Shown here one piece after another: positions 28,886 to 37,315 of a stretch of 56,249 nucleotides of DNA. Location of the stretch: contig VBIU01000019.1 in assembly GCA_005880945.1 (NCBI GenBank), forward strand, positions 1 to 56,249. The letters run 5' to 3'. Every line of letters starts with the position of its first letter. The stretch's first letter is position 1. The position numbers and the translations under genes are program-made. A model generated the notes under the pieces. It was not told the DNA's origin. It ran no database searches and saw only the letters and a program-made list of their open reading frames with translations. The DNA comes from Chloroflexota bacterium. GTDB lineage: Bacteria > Chloroflexota > Dormibacteria > Dormibacterales > Dormibacteraceae.

Positions 28886-29989
28886 TCAGGATCGGTCGTC
28901 GGGCATCGGGATGTCCCGATCAGATACCCGTGTGATGTCGCTCCAGGGTCGGCTTGGAAGCAGCATCGCGCTCATGCTCGCCAGGGCGATCCGCTTGCCT
29001 TCCTCGTTGGTCAGCTCTGCGGTAGCCACTGCCATCGAGCGCCCGCGGTGGACAAGGGTTGCTCGTGCAGCCATCAGGCTTCCGTCCGGCAGAACTGGAC
29101 GGAGGTAGTTGACCTTCAGGTCGAGCGGCGCGAACGAGCCGCCCGCGGGACTGATTGTCATCACAGCGCCTGACAGCGCGGCATCGGCCAGGAGAGCGAT
29201 AGCGCCTCCGTAGAGCACGGGCGAAGGGGACGCCAGCCAAGGGCTGGCGGGTAGGACGAACGTGCAGCCGCCATCGTCAGCTTCAGTCGGGCGGAGACCG
29301 GTCAGGTGGTAGATGGGTGGTGGTTGACGCCCGGCGATGCAGAGGCGCAGAGCTTCGAGCCCGCTCATCCGACTCCATTCCTCATGCGAGAACGGTGCGC
29401 CGGCAACCGGCCGTCGCAGATATGGATCCGGCGTCGAGTAGGAGGGCCCGATGCCAGGTGCCGGCAAAGCATCGGGCGCCTCGGGCACGCTGAGGATGAA
29501 GCCACGGGACGTGCCGTGCGCTAGGTGCCGGCCCTGACCATCCTCGATCGTCACCTCTGACAGCGCGACGGACCGGCCGCCGTGAATCAACCGCGCCCTG
29601 CCTATCAGCGTTCCGCTTTCGAGATTGCCGGGCTGAAGAAAGCTCATGGAAAGATCCGACGTGGTCATGTACGACAGCGGGGGCAGGACCGTCATGATCG
29701 CGGTGCCCAGGGGGCCGTCGGCGAGAAACGCGATGATGCCGCCGACCATCAGGCCGGGCACAGTGGTTTGGAGCCAAGGCGAGACCGGCATGCTGAAAGT
29801 GGAGAAGCCGAAGCCCGACTCGACAGGCGTCAGGCCGGTGAGGTGATGAATTGGCGGGGGTGCGCTCTGCCCTCGTGCCGTCATCCGCATGCGCTCGGCT
29901 CCCGCCAGACGTAGTCCGGATGGATCTCCGAAGGTGCCTCGGACCGGCTCCTCCCAGACCCGGACCTCGGTCTCTAAATCTTTAGCCAA
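28886..29989 (-). CDS. Tandem hotdog-domain (PaaI-like) thioesterase
   Basis: 367 residues, TTG start. Two hotdog domains in one chain, about 45-170 and 215-345, each beginning with the same element (IHHLTGL and IYHLTGL) and each carrying a PaaI-like GG.[IA]..LAD helix (GGIIAFLADG and GGAIALLADA). The domains are internal repeats, so the chain mimics the dimer most hotdog thioesterases form. It probably hydrolyses acyl-CoAs. It lies 17 bp downstream of the YncE-like gene on the same strand. Confidence 0.75.
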   Translation of the reverse strand: MAKDLETEVRVWEEPVRGTFGDPSGLRLAGAERMRMTARGQSAPPPIHHLTGLTPVESGFGFSTFSMPVSPWLQTTVPGLMVGGIIAFLADGPLGTAIMTVLPPLSYMTTSDLSMSFLQPGNLESGTLIGRARLIHGGRSVALSEVTIEDGQGRHLAHGTSRGFILSVPEAPDALPAPGIGPSYSTPDPYLRRPVAGAPFSHEEWSRMSGLEALRLCIAGRQPPPIYHLTGLRPTEADDGGCTFVLPASPWLASPSPVLYGGAIALLADAALSGAVMTISPAGGSFAPLDLKVNYLRPVLPDGSLMAARATLVHRGRSMAVATAELTNEEGKRIALASMSAMLLPSRPWSDITRVSDRDIPMPDDRS

Positions 29990-30006
29990 TCGCCCGGCGG
30001 CGCCTT

Positions 30007-31113
30007 CTATCTATAGACACCGTTGTGGCCCAGGCTGTGCAGGCCGACGTTCGGGAAGTAGGTCAGGCCGTGATCCTCGGCGCCGACGGGAATCTTGGCG
30101 ATGAGCTTCCCGGTGACAGTGCTCATCACGTACACGGTCGCGTTGTAGCGACCAGACGCCCACAGCTGGGTACCGGCCGGGTTGAGCTGCAGCATGTCAG
30201 GGCTCCCGCCGCCGGGGATCACCCACTTGGCGACCACCTTCCTCGTGGAGAAGCTGATCACCGAGAACGTGCCCTCCAATCGGTTGGACACGTACAGGAA
30301 CCTGGTGTCCCTGGAGACCTGGAGGCCATGAGCGCCCCGGCCCGTCGGGATGAACCGGATCTCCTTCATGGCCACCGGGTCGACGACCGAGACTCCCTGC
30401 CGGCCCTGGTTGGACACGTAGAAAACCGTCCCGTCGGGGGACAGCTTGACGTCGATGGGCAAACCGCCGACGTGCACGGCGCCCACCAGCTTCATGTGGA
30501 TGACGTCGACCTTGACGAGCATGCCCGTGTACTCGGTCGAGATCATCAGATAGCTGCCGTCGGCGCTGAAGTCGAGGTGATCCGCGCCGGCCCACGGGAT
30601 GCCCACCGAGCCGAGCAGCCTCCAACCATGGTGAGGGTCGCGGAACTCGATCCGCTGCAGTCGCTCGACGACGTCGATCGCCTTGGTCCCGTCAGGCGTG
30701 AAGTACAGGTTGTATGGAAAGGGGATGTTGATGGTGCCGGTCGGCTTGCCAGTCTTCGGGTTGATCACTGTCAAGCTGCTCGAGCCTTCGTTGTCGACGT
30801 AGAGGGCGCTCATGTCCCATGCGGGCGCGATGTGGTGCGGGATGGACCCGACCGCAAAGTGATCGATCACCTTGAACGTCAACGGGTTGATCACGTCAAC
30901 CGTGCCGGCACCGCTGTTCGGAACGTACACGCGTGGCGGGAGGTTGCACAGTGGGCATGGCACCACGCCCGACATCGTGTTGGCATACACGTTGACCGCC
31001 GGCGCGGGCAGGCTGCCTGTTTGTACGTCGGGCGCCGGCAGCAAATGCACCGGTCCGGCAGGGCCGAGGTCGGCCGGGGCCGGTTGAGCCAGGTATGGCG
31101 TCGTCCATACCAC
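30007..31113 (-). CDS. YncE-like beta-propeller repeat protein
   Basis: 368 residues from GTG 31113. Seven-bladed propeller repeats of the YVTN/YncE type are obvious: RVYVPNSGAGTVDVINP, ALYVDNEGSSSLTVINP, FYVSNQGRQGVSVVDP and FLYVSNRLEGTFSVIS. Cysteines in VPCPLCNLP near the N-terminus could bind heme or metal. The frame continues upstream to a hydrophobic, signal-peptide-like segment ending VVFAVVW, but no ATG, GTG or TTG precedes it before the upstream gene's stop; a CTG at 31221 is one option. It is probably exported. Function is unknown. Confidence 0.75.
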   Translation of the reverse strand: MVWTTPYLAQPAPADLGPAGPVHLLPAPDVQTGSLPAPAVNVYANTMSGVVPCPLCNLPPRVYVPNSGAGTVDVINPLTFKVIDHFAVGSIPHHIAPAWDMSALYVDNEGSSSLTVINPKTGKPTGTINIPFPYNLYFTPDGTKAIDVVERLQRIEFRDPHHGWRLLGSVGIPWAGADHLDFSADGSYLMISTEYTGMLVKVDVIHMKLVGAVHVGGLPIDVKLSPDGTVFYVSNQGRQGVSVVDPVAMKEIRFIPTGRGAHGLQVSRDTRFLYVSNRLEGTFSVISFSTRKVVAKWVIPGGGSPDMLQLNPAGTQLWASGRYNATVYVMSTVTGKLIAKIPVGAEDHGLTYFPNVGLHSLGHNGVYR

Positions 31114-31210
31114 CGCGAAGACGACGCCTGCGGGACTGACGATGACCAGGGAGAAGATGGCCGCGGCGAATATCCGGACCGGCCGCGACCGGAGGAAGGC
31201 AACGAAACGA

Positions 31211-31633
31211 TTACTCGTCAGGGAGATCTTCCAGCTTTGGGGCGAGCTCGCACACCCAGCGACCGTCGTCCAGGCGCCGGATGAAGCGACCGTAGCCCTG
31301 GTTTCGCGCCACGTTCAGAAACTGCTCCTGAGTGATCAACGTCCGAAGGCGGGCAAGGTCCGCATATGTGTTGTCGCGCATGATCCCGCCCACGACTCCG
31401 GCGAGTTCGCGCCACTGGCCCTCGGATAGAGGCTCGCCATAGCCGGCGATGGTCACCAGCAGAGCTGCTGTTGCGCCAGTAATCGTGTCCGGCAGGAGCT
31501 TCTCCGACTTGGCACGCGAGATGATCTCGCGACCGGTGCCGATGATGTCGGCGATCCGGTCCCTGCGCACTCCGATGATGTCGCGCCCGCTGCCAACAGT
31601 TGTCCCTTCGAGGTATCTAGGTCCTGCTTCCAT
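31211..31633 (-). CDS. Hypothetical protein, 140 residues
   Basis: ATG 31633, preceded by a TACAAT box 11 bp upstream on the minus strand. A soluble, mixed alpha/beta-looking protein with the hydrophobic helix [16 protein letters not shown], the C-terminal half [17 protein letters not shown] and an acidic end LEDLPDE. I recognise no family. It is divergent from an acyl-CoA dehydrogenase, and its stop is read through by the frame of the following propeller gene. Confidence 0.55.
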   Translation of the reverse strand: MEAGPRYLEGTTVGSGRDIIGVRRDRIADIIGTGREIISRAKSEKLLPDTITGATAALLVTIAGYGEPLSEGQWRELAGVVGGIMRDNTYADLARLRTLITQEQFLNVARNQGYGRFIRRLDDGRWVCELAPKLEDLPDE

Positions 31634-31663
31634 GCCGACCCTCTATTGTAGGTCGGGCCTCCG

Positions 31664-32800
31664 ATGGACCTGGATCTGGCGCCCCAGCACGCGACATTCC
31701 GGACCGCGGTGCGCGAGCTGGCGCAGGGCGTGGCTCGGCCGCATGCGGCCGACGTCGACCGCGAGCATCGATTTCCTGAGGAAGCGATCGACGCGGCTCG
31801 TGCAGCGGGGCTGCTCGGGGTCCTGATCCCTCGCGAGTACGGCGGCGCAGGACTGGACGCCATCGCATTCGCGGTCTGCATCGAGGAGCTGGCGCAGGCA
31901 TGCGCGTCGACGTCGGTCATCGTGGACGTGCACACGAGCGTCGGCAGCGAACCGATTCTCCTGTTCGGCAACGAAGAACAGAAGCGGCGGTGGCTGCCCG
32001 AGCTGGCGTCGGGAGAGCTGTTGGGCGCCTTTGCGTTGACCGAGCCCGCGTCCGGTTCGGATGCGGCGTCGTTGAAGACCACAGCGCGCCGCAATGGTGA
32101 GGGCTACGTCCTCAACGGCACGAAAGTCTTCATCACCAACATCGGGCGGGCTGGGCTGTACGTGGTGTTTGCGCGGACCGGACCTGATGAGAAAGCGGCA
32201 GGCGTCAGCGCGTTCCTGGTGCCCGGGGACGCGCCCGGCGTGCGCGTCGGCCAGGTCTTCAAGAAGATGGGGCTCAACGGTTCGCCCACGGGCGAGCTCG
32301 TGCTCGAGGACGTGGTCGTTCCCGCGGCCAACCGCCTCGGGCTCGAGGGCCAGGGCTTCACGGTCGCGATGCGAGCGCTCGACTCCGGCCGCATCGGAAT
32401 CTCCGGCCAAGCGCTTGGCATCGCTCAGGCCGCTGTGGACGAGTCCCGTTCGGTCCTCGCAGAGCGGGAGAGCGCCCAGGGCGACGAATTCATGCTGGCG
32501 GACATGGCGACCAGGCTGGAATCGGCGCGCCTCCTCGCCTACCACGCTGCGTGGCTGTGCACGCAGGGGCGCCCGTTCACGAGGCAAGCGTCGATGGCCA
32601 AGCTCCACTGCACCGACACGGCCATGGATCTCGCGCTGGACGCCGTCCAGCTGGCGGGTGAGGAAGGGGTGGTGGCCGGGAGCCCGTTCGAGCGCCACGT
32701 CAGAGACGCCAAGGCGCTGCAGATCTACGAGGGTTCGAACCAGGTTCAGCGAATAGTCATCGCCCGCGAACTATTGCGGGGATCTTCGATCCCCTTATGA
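31664..32800 (+). CDS. Acyl-CoA dehydrogenase (second of three)
   Basis: 378 residues, ATG start. Full-length family member: [32 protein letters not shown] (FAD and substrate contact), [13 protein letters not shown] and catalytic Glu in [10 protein letters not shown]. The C-terminus resembles short- and branched-chain enzymes ([14 protein letters not shown]). A perfect 13-bp hairpin begins over its stop codon. It probably feeds electrons to ETF and the FixC-type oxidoreductase. Confidence 0.92.
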   Translation: MDLDLAPQHATFRTAVRELAQGVARPHAADVDREHRFPEEAIDAARAAGLLGVLIPREYGGAGLDAIAFAVCIEELAQACASTSVIVDVHTSVGSEPILLFGNEEQKRRWLPELASGELLGAFALTEPASGSDAASLKTTARRNGEGYVLNGTKVFITNIGRAGLYVVFARTGPDEKAAGVSAFLVPGDAPGVRVGQVFKKMGLNGSPTGELVLEDVVVPAANRLGLEGQGFTVAMRALDSGRIGISGQALGIAQAAVDESRSVLAERESAQGDEFMLADMATRLESARLLAYHAAWLCTQGRPFTRQASMAKLHCTDTAMDLALDAVQLAGEEGVVAGSPFERHVRDAKALQIYEGSNQVQRIVIARELLRGSSIPL

Positions 32801-32827
32801 GAGGGAACCCGGATGGTTCCCTCTCAT
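32797..32827. terminator. 13-bp perfect hairpin over the stop codon (terminator-like)
   Basis: ATGAGAGGGAACC (32797-32809) pairs perfectly with GGTTCCCTCTCAT (32815-32827) around a 5-nt loop. A smaller stem, GGGGATC/GATCCCC, lies at 32778-32794 inside the gene end. There is no T-tract, as is common for hairpin terminators in GC-rich genomes. Confidence 0.55.
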
Positions 32828-32931
32828 CGGCGGGCGCTTCGCGCGCGCCTGCTCTCTTTCCGGTATGCGGATGGGACTTCATTACGGATTTGTTTCTCCT
32901 CGCGGCGCTGGGTGGTTCCGAAGACAAAGTC

Positions 32932-32954
32932 TTGGCCGGGGGAACCCCGGCCAA
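32932..32954. other. 10-bp perfect hairpin with GAA loop
   Basis: TTGGCCGGGG (32932-32941) and CCCCGGCCAA (32945-32954) form a perfect stem closed by GAA. It lies 41 bp before the next acyl-CoA dehydrogenase start, upstream of the TAATCT box. It could be a second terminator or an operator. Confidence 0.45.
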
Positions 32955-32982
32955 CCCTGCCGCGCTAGCACGACCGACCGGG

Positions 32983-32988
32983 TAATCT
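32983..32988 (+). promoter_or_regulatory. -10-like box TAATCT, leaderless arrangement
   Basis: TAATCT ends 6 bp before GTG 32995. It lies just downstream of the GAA-loop hairpin. Confidence 0.4.
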
Positions 32989-32994
32989 CGCCTC

Positions 32995-34134
32995 GTGGAT
33001 TTCGAGTTCTCCGAGGAACAGGTCGCGATTCGCGACACGATCAGAGAGCTGGTCCAGGACAGGGTGGCTCCTCGCGCGGCGGAGATCGACCAAAAAGCCG
33101 AGTACCCAAAAGACATCGAGAGGCTCTTCGCCGCCAACGGCATCCTCGGGATCCCGTTTCCTGAGCAGTACGGAGGGATCTCCGGCTCCAGCGTGACGAT
33201 CTGCATGGGCATCGAGGAGATCGCCAAGGCGTGCGCGACCTCATCGCTAATCCTCGCCGTGCAGGCGCTCGGCTCATATCCAATCCTTGTCGCGGGCTCC
33301 GAGGAGCAGAAGAAGCGGCTCTGCCCGCCGCTCGCGTCGGGAGAGAAGGTCGCTGCATATGCACTTTCTGAGACCGGCAGCGGATCTGACGCTGCAGCGA
33401 TGAAGACACGCGCCGTCCGCCACGGCAACGAGTACGTGCTCAACGGGACCAAGCAGTTCATCACCGGAGGCAGCGTCGCCGGAACTCTCGTCGTATTCGC
33501 GCAGACCGACCCGGAAGCCAAGCAACGCGGCATCTCCGCTTTCGTGCTCGAGCGCGAGACCAGCCCATGGAAGGCCGACAAGCTGGAGCACAAGCTCGGC
33601 ATTCGAGGATCGCCGACGGCGCAGCTGGTTTTCGAAGACGTGAAGGTTCCAGTCGAAAACCGGCTTGGCGAGGAGGGCGCCGGCTTCAAGATCGCCCTGG
33701 CCGTCCTCGACCGCTCGCGGCCAGGCATCGGTGCGCAAGCGCTCGGTATCGCCGAGGGCGCCTTCGACTACGCGCTCAACTACGTCAAAGAGCGGCACCA
33801 GTTCGGCCAGCCCATCGCCAGCTTCCAAGGGATCCAGTTCATGCTGGCCGACATCGCCACCCAGATCGAAGCGGCGCGGCATCTCGTATACCGTGCCGCC
33901 ACAAAGGTCGATGAAAAAGCCCACGACCTGACCAAGATCGCAGCGATGGCCAAGCTTTTTGCATCGGACATGGCGATGAAAGTGACCACGGACTGCGTTC
34001 AGCTTCTGGGCGGTTACGGCTACATCAGCGACTATCCCGTCGAGCGGATGATGCGCGACGCGAAGATCACTCAGATCTACGAAGGGACGAACCAAATCCA
34101 GAGGGTGGTCATAGCGAGATCCCTGCTGAGGTGA
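32995..34134 (+). CDS. Acyl-CoA dehydrogenase (third of three)
   Basis: 379 residues, GTG start. Full-length: DFEFSEEQVAIRDTIREL, YALSETGSGSDAAAMKT, YVLNGTKQFITGG, LLGGYGYISDYPVERMMRDAKI and catalytic Glu in IYEGTNQIQR, the arrangement of short-chain and branched-chain (butyryl- or isobutyryl-type) enzymes. It is closer in motifs to the 31664 gene than to the 26482 gene. The following proline-rich membrane protein gene starts in GTGA over its stop. Confidence 0.92.
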   Translation: MDFEFSEEQVAIRDTIRELVQDRVAPRAAEIDQKAEYPKDIERLFAANGILGIPFPEQYGGISGSSVTICMGIEEIAKACATSSLILAVQALGSYPILVAGSEEQKKRLCPPLASGEKVAAYALSETGSGSDAAAMKTRAVRHGNEYVLNGTKQFITGGSVAGTLVVFAQTDPEAKQRGISAFVLERETSPWKADKLEHKLGIRGSPTAQLVFEDVKVPVENRLGEEGAGFKIALAVLDRSRPGIGAQALGIAEGAFDYALNYVKERHQFGQPIASFQGIQFMLADIATQIEAARHLVYRAATKVDEKAHDLTKIAAMAKLFASDMAMKVTTDCVQLLGGYGYISDYPVERMMRDAKITQIYEGTNQIQRVVIARSLLR

Positions 34135-34571
34135 GCCTTCATGGCCCTGAGGCGGCTGGACCTGAAGGCGTTGTCGAGCAAAAGCCTCCAGACCTGCCGC
34201 GTCCTCCTCAGGGGAGCGACGCGCCGGCCGTCGCGCCGTACCACCCGCCGCCGCCGTTTCCGCCGCCGAGCCTCGGCCGGTCGGCACCCACTGATGGCCG
34301 GGCCATCACCTCGCTCGCGGCATCGATCCTGGGCATCGTTCTTGCTCTGCCGTTCGGCCTGCCAGGTCTGGCGCTGGGACCACTTGCCTATTTCATGGGC
34401 AGGGCAGCGATCGCTCGCATCGACAGTGCACCGGGTACGGTCGGCGGCCGGAGCCTCGCCGTCACCGGGTGGGTGCTCGGCGTGGTCGCCACCGCCGTCG
34501 GTGCGGTGGTGAGCCTGGTCTGGCTGGTCCTGCTTCTCGTCGCGCTTTCGGCCCCGACCACCTTCGAATAG
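34131..34571 (+). CDS. Proline-rich DUF4190-like membrane protein
   Basis: 146 residues from GTG 34131, overlapping the dehydrogenase stop. The first 55 residues are Pro-rich (YHPPPPFPPPS), followed by two hydrophobic helices (about 60-90 and 112-140) around a small RIDSAPGTVGGRSLAVTGWVLG-type loop typical of DUF4190 proteins. This is a membrane hairpin with a flexible cytoplasmic tail. Function is unknown. It starts a run of three small membrane proteins. Confidence 0.65.
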   Translation: MSLHGPEAAGPEGVVEQKPPDLPRPPQGSDAPAVAPYHPPPPFPPPSLGRSAPTDGRAITSLAASILGIVLALPFGLPGLALGPLAYFMGRAAIARIDSAPGTVGGRSLAVTGWVLGVVATAVGAVVSLVWLVLLLVALSAPTTFE

Positions 34572-34577
34572 CGATCG

Positions 34578-35216
34578 GTGGACCGCATCGCCGAGGCGTT
34601 CACGTGGCCGTTTCGCGACCCGGATTGGCTGCCGAAGCTCCTCATCATCGCCTTGATCCTCCTGGTCCCGATCGTCGGCGCGATCAATGGCATCGGATGG
34701 ATGCTCGCGTCGCTCGACCGGCTGCGCGCGGGCGAGGCTAGGCTCGCCCCAGCGAACTTCAGCCATCTCGGCCGTGGGATCCGGCTGTTTGCAGTGGAGG
34801 TCATCTACGCGATCTGCATCGGGCTCGTGGCCCTGGTGATCTTTCTTCCGGCCGTCGCCCTCGCCGTGCAGCAAGGTCAGGGCTCGGCCAACTCCGCGCT
34901 CATCGCGGGTGCGATCTTTCTCAACCTCCTCGGCTTCAGCGCCATCACGGTCTTGAGCCTTGCCCTGACCTTCGCAACGCCCGCCATCGTGCTGGCCACC
35001 GACAGTGCAGGGATCGGTGGCGGCATCAGGGTTGGCGCTGTGCTCCGCAGGTCGCGAATGAACCTGAGCCACACCCTGATCGCCGGCCTTATGCTGATCG
35101 CCGCCAGCTTCGTCGGCTCGTTGGGAGCCGCTTTATGCGGCATCGGCATCGTGGTGACCTCGGCCTACGCGCTTGCGATGCAAGCCTGGATCATTCGCAG
35201 TTTCGAGAAGGGGTAG
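34578..35216 (+). CDS. DUF4013-type integral membrane protein
   Basis: 212 residues, GTG start 6 bp after the previous gene. The opening FTWPFRDPDWLPKLLIIALILLVPIVG is the DUF4013 hallmark (PFRDPDWLPKLLI). At least four hydrophobic segments follow, with the small amphipathic RVGAVLRRSRMNLSH region between helices. The family is uncharacterised. It lies between two proline-rich DUF4190-like genes, so the three may form a membrane assembly. Confidence 0.7.
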   Translation: MDRIAEAFTWPFRDPDWLPKLLIIALILLVPIVGAINGIGWMLASLDRLRAGEARLAPANFSHLGRGIRLFAVEVIYAICIGLVALVIFLPAVALAVQQGQGSANSALIAGAIFLNLLGFSAITVLSLALTFATPAIVLATDSAGIGGGIRVGAVLRRSRMNLSHTLIAGLMLIAASFVGSLGAALCGIGIVVTSAYALAMQAWIIRSFEKG

Positions 35217-35248
35217 TGCGCCGCTCCAGCGGCGTAAGGAGAAATTAG

Positions 35249-35704
35249 ATGTCGGACTTGCCGCCGCCGCCGCCTCCGGGCGGAGGGTTCACGCCGCCGC
35301 CGCCGCCACCACCGCCGCCGCCGCCGCCTCCAGGCGGAGGTTTCACGCCATCGCCTCCACCGGGGGGCGGGTACGTCCCGCCGCCGCCGGTCGGGTATGC
35401 AGCGGCGGGCGCCGGTTATGCGGCCCCGCGAACGGACGGTCTCGCGATCGGCTCTCTGATCTGCGGAATCCTTTCACTCGTCTGCTTCTGGCCCTTCTGC
35501 CTCGGGATTCTCCTGGGCCCGGCCGCCGCGATCATGGGATTCATCTCCCGCCAGCGTGTGGCGGCAAGCGGCGGGACGGTAGCCGGAGGCGGCCTTGCGC
35601 TCGCGGGCCTGATCCTGGGGGTCGTGGGCTTCCTGCTCAGCGCGGGCTGGGCCATCGCTTACATATTCATCGTCTCGCACGCGGGGAGCTCGCAGACGCC
35701 TTAG
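35249..35704 (+). CDS. Polyproline DUF4190 membrane protein
   Basis: 151 residues from ATG 35249, with a clear AAGGAG ribosome site. Residues 5-50 consist of proline runs separated by GGGFTP repeats, including 13 consecutive prolines. The rest is a DUF4190 module: helix [18 protein letters not shown], a short loop [10 protein letters not shown], and a second helix. Translation through the proline run would be expected to need EF-P. The tail could bind SH3-like or EVH1-like partners or simply act as a spacer; function is unknown. Confidence 0.7.
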   Translation: MSDLPPPPPPGGGFTPPPPPPPPPPPPPGGGFTPSPPPGGGYVPPPPVGYAAAGAGYAAPRTDGLAIGSLICGILSLVCFWPFCLGILLGPAAAIMGFISRQRVAASGGTVAGGGLALAGLILGVVGFLLSAGWAIAYIFIVSHAGSSQTP

Positions 35705-35730
35705 AGCCGGCGAGTCGTAGACCTCGGTTC

Positions 35731-35784
35731 GGAACGGCGATTCGATCCGGAGCGGCGTAACCCTCCGGGCCGGATCTCCGTTCC
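35731..35784. other. Nested inverted repeat between DUF4190 and LCP genes
   Basis: An outer stem GGAACGG (35731-35737)/CCGTTCC (35778-35784) and an inner stem GATCCGG (35744-35750)/CCGGATC (35770-35776) enclose a 19-nt loop. No T-tract follows. It could end the upstream operon or regulate the LCP gene. Confidence 0.45.
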
Positions 35785-35799
35785 TAAGGGCCTGGACGC

Positions 35800-35805
35800 T
35801 AAAAT
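35800..35805 (+). promoter_or_regulatory. -10-like box TAAAAT, leaderless arrangement
   Basis: TAAAAT ends 10 bp before ATG 35816 and 4 bp before GTG 35810. The spacing favours ATG 35816 as the start of the LCP gene. Confidence 0.45.
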
Positions 35806-35815
35806 CCCCGTGCGC

Positions 35816-37264
35816 ATGCTTAGGGCCAGGCCAAGGGCCAGGCGATCCCGCTATCACGTCACCTACCGCCTGACTCGGTCGGTCCCGGCGATGATCCTTG
35901 CCGGCCTGCTGCTCGTGGTGCTCGTCGGCGCGACCCTCACTTACCAACGGCTGGACGACTTCATTACCGCGACCACGGGTCATCACCTGAATCCCATCGG
36001 TGAAGTCGTGCAAGCCATCGAGCCGGCCCAGGGCACCATCGGATACAAGCTCAAGCACGGCCAGCGGGTCAACATCCTTCTGCTGGGCAGGGGCGGCTAC
36101 GAGAACGACGCGCCCTACCTGACCGACTCGATAATGGCGGTCTCGATCGACCCGGTAAGCAACCGGGTGATGATGGTCTCGATACCCCGAGACCTGGTGG
36201 TCAAGATGAACCTCCAGGACCCGGCCACCAGGACGTGGGCGAACAAGATCAACGCCGCCTACGAGGTGCCGTACACGAACATCATCTGCTGCGTCGCCAA
36301 GCAGTACACAGGGCGCGACGGGGGCGGACGAGCGGCCGAGCATGAGGTCGGGAAGATAACCGGCCTCACGTTCGACAAGTACATCGCCGTCGATTTCGTT
36401 GCATTCCGCGACATGGTGAACACGCTCGGTGGAGTGGACATCTGTCTCACCACAGCCCTCGACGACTACACGTATCCGAACTATGTCGGCGGCTACCACC
36501 CGATCCATTTCAAGGCCGGCTGCCAGCACCTCAACGGCGAGCAGGCGCTCGAGATCGCTCGATCCAGGCACGCCATCCAGGCCGCCCAGCAATCGGACTT
36601 CGGGCGCGCTCGGCGCCAGCAGGACATCATGGAGGCGATCAAGAAGAAGACGACTTCGGTCAACGGCTTCTCGAAGGCGCCGGGACTTCTGAGCGCGCTC
36701 CAGAAGAACATCACCACCGACATGTCGCTCTCCGACATGAAAGCCATCTACGACTGGGGAAAGAACCTACCGAACACCTCGATCGTCAGAGTGGCACTGA
36801 CCGCGCCGCAGCCCGGTACTGAGGGAAACCTCCTCGACTTCAGCGACTGCGGCATGGGCTCTTACGTGTCGCAGCTCTGCCCTGTGGACCAGAGCTACAC
36901 GATGATCCACCGGTATCTCAAGTCGGTGCTGCTCGACACGAAGATGCTTGCGGAGAAGGCTCCGATCCAGTTCACGAACGGATCGACCAGCTTTACCGGG
37001 CTCGATCAGCGCATCACGGGGATGTTCGACCCGACCGGGCTGCAGCTCGCGGACCCGGTGGGGCACAAGCCCTCGTCGAAGACGTTGGTGCTCGACTACT
37101 CGGGCGGCCAGTTTCCGCTGACCGCAAAATGGCTGGCCGGCTACTTCGGCGCGAAAATCGTGAGCGCGACGCCGACCAACCCCGCGCCGGCCCGGGGCCA
37201 GCAGACATATGGGCTTGTGGTCGTGATCGGTCACGACTACGCCCTGCGCTTCCTGGGCCTGTAG
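35816..37264 (+). CDS. LytR-CpsA-Psr (LCP) family protein with LytR_C domain
   Basis: 482 residues from ATG 35816; GTG 35810 is an alternative start. A basic N-terminus (RARPRARRSR) precedes one membrane helix near 23-45. The LCP catalytic domain follows, with LTDSIMAVSIDP, VSIPRDLVV and the GGVDICL block, the acidic and arginine residues that bind the pyrophosphate of lipid-linked glycans. A C-terminal LytR_C domain (LVLDYSG...YALRFLGL) ends the protein. LCP enzymes attach glycopolymers to peptidoglycan or proteins outside the membrane, so this points to a Gram-positive-type or monoderm envelope. Confidence 0.88.
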   Translation: MLRARPRARRSRYHVTYRLTRSVPAMILAGLLLVVLVGATLTYQRLDDFITATTGHHLNPIGEVVQAIEPAQGTIGYKLKHGQRVNILLLGRGGYENDAPYLTDSIMAVSIDPVSNRVMMVSIPRDLVVKMNLQDPATRTWANKINAAYEVPYTNIICCVAKQYTGRDGGGRAAEHEVGKITGLTFDKYIAVDFVAFRDMVNTLGGVDICLTTALDDYTYPNYVGGYHPIHFKAGCQHLNGEQALEIARSRHAIQAAQQSDFGRARRQQDIMEAIKKKTTSVNGFSKAPGLLSALQKNITTDMSLSDMKAIYDWGKNLPNTSIVRVALTAPQPGTEGNLLDFSDCGMGSYVSQLCPVDQSYTMIHRYLKSVLLDTKMLAEKAPIQFTNGSTSFTGLDQRITGMFDPTGLQLADPVGHKPSSKTLVLDYSGGQFPLTAKWLAGYFGAKIVSATPTNPAPARGQQTYGLVVVIGHDYALRFLGL

Positions 37265-37301
37265 CGACGGGCTGATGGCCCGCCGTTGTTTGCTGCGCTG
37301 G

Positions 37302-37307
37302 TACGTT
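37302..37307 (+). promoter_or_regulatory. -10-like box TACGTT, leaderless arrangement
   Basis: TACGTT ends 8 bp before TTG 37316, the start of the MeaB-type chaperone gene. Confidence 0.4.
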
Positions 37308-37315
37308 AAGCCGGG

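Noticed and set aside
30025-31284. 419-codon plus-strand open frame opposite the YncE-like gene
   Set aside because: The minus strand shows clear propeller repeats, and the plus frame has no recognisable domain.
32797-32985. 62-codon ORF after the second acyl-CoA dehydrogenase
   Set aside because: It is built over two hairpins, has low-complexity Ala/Gly content and no ribosome site; the stretch is better explained as regulatory sequence.
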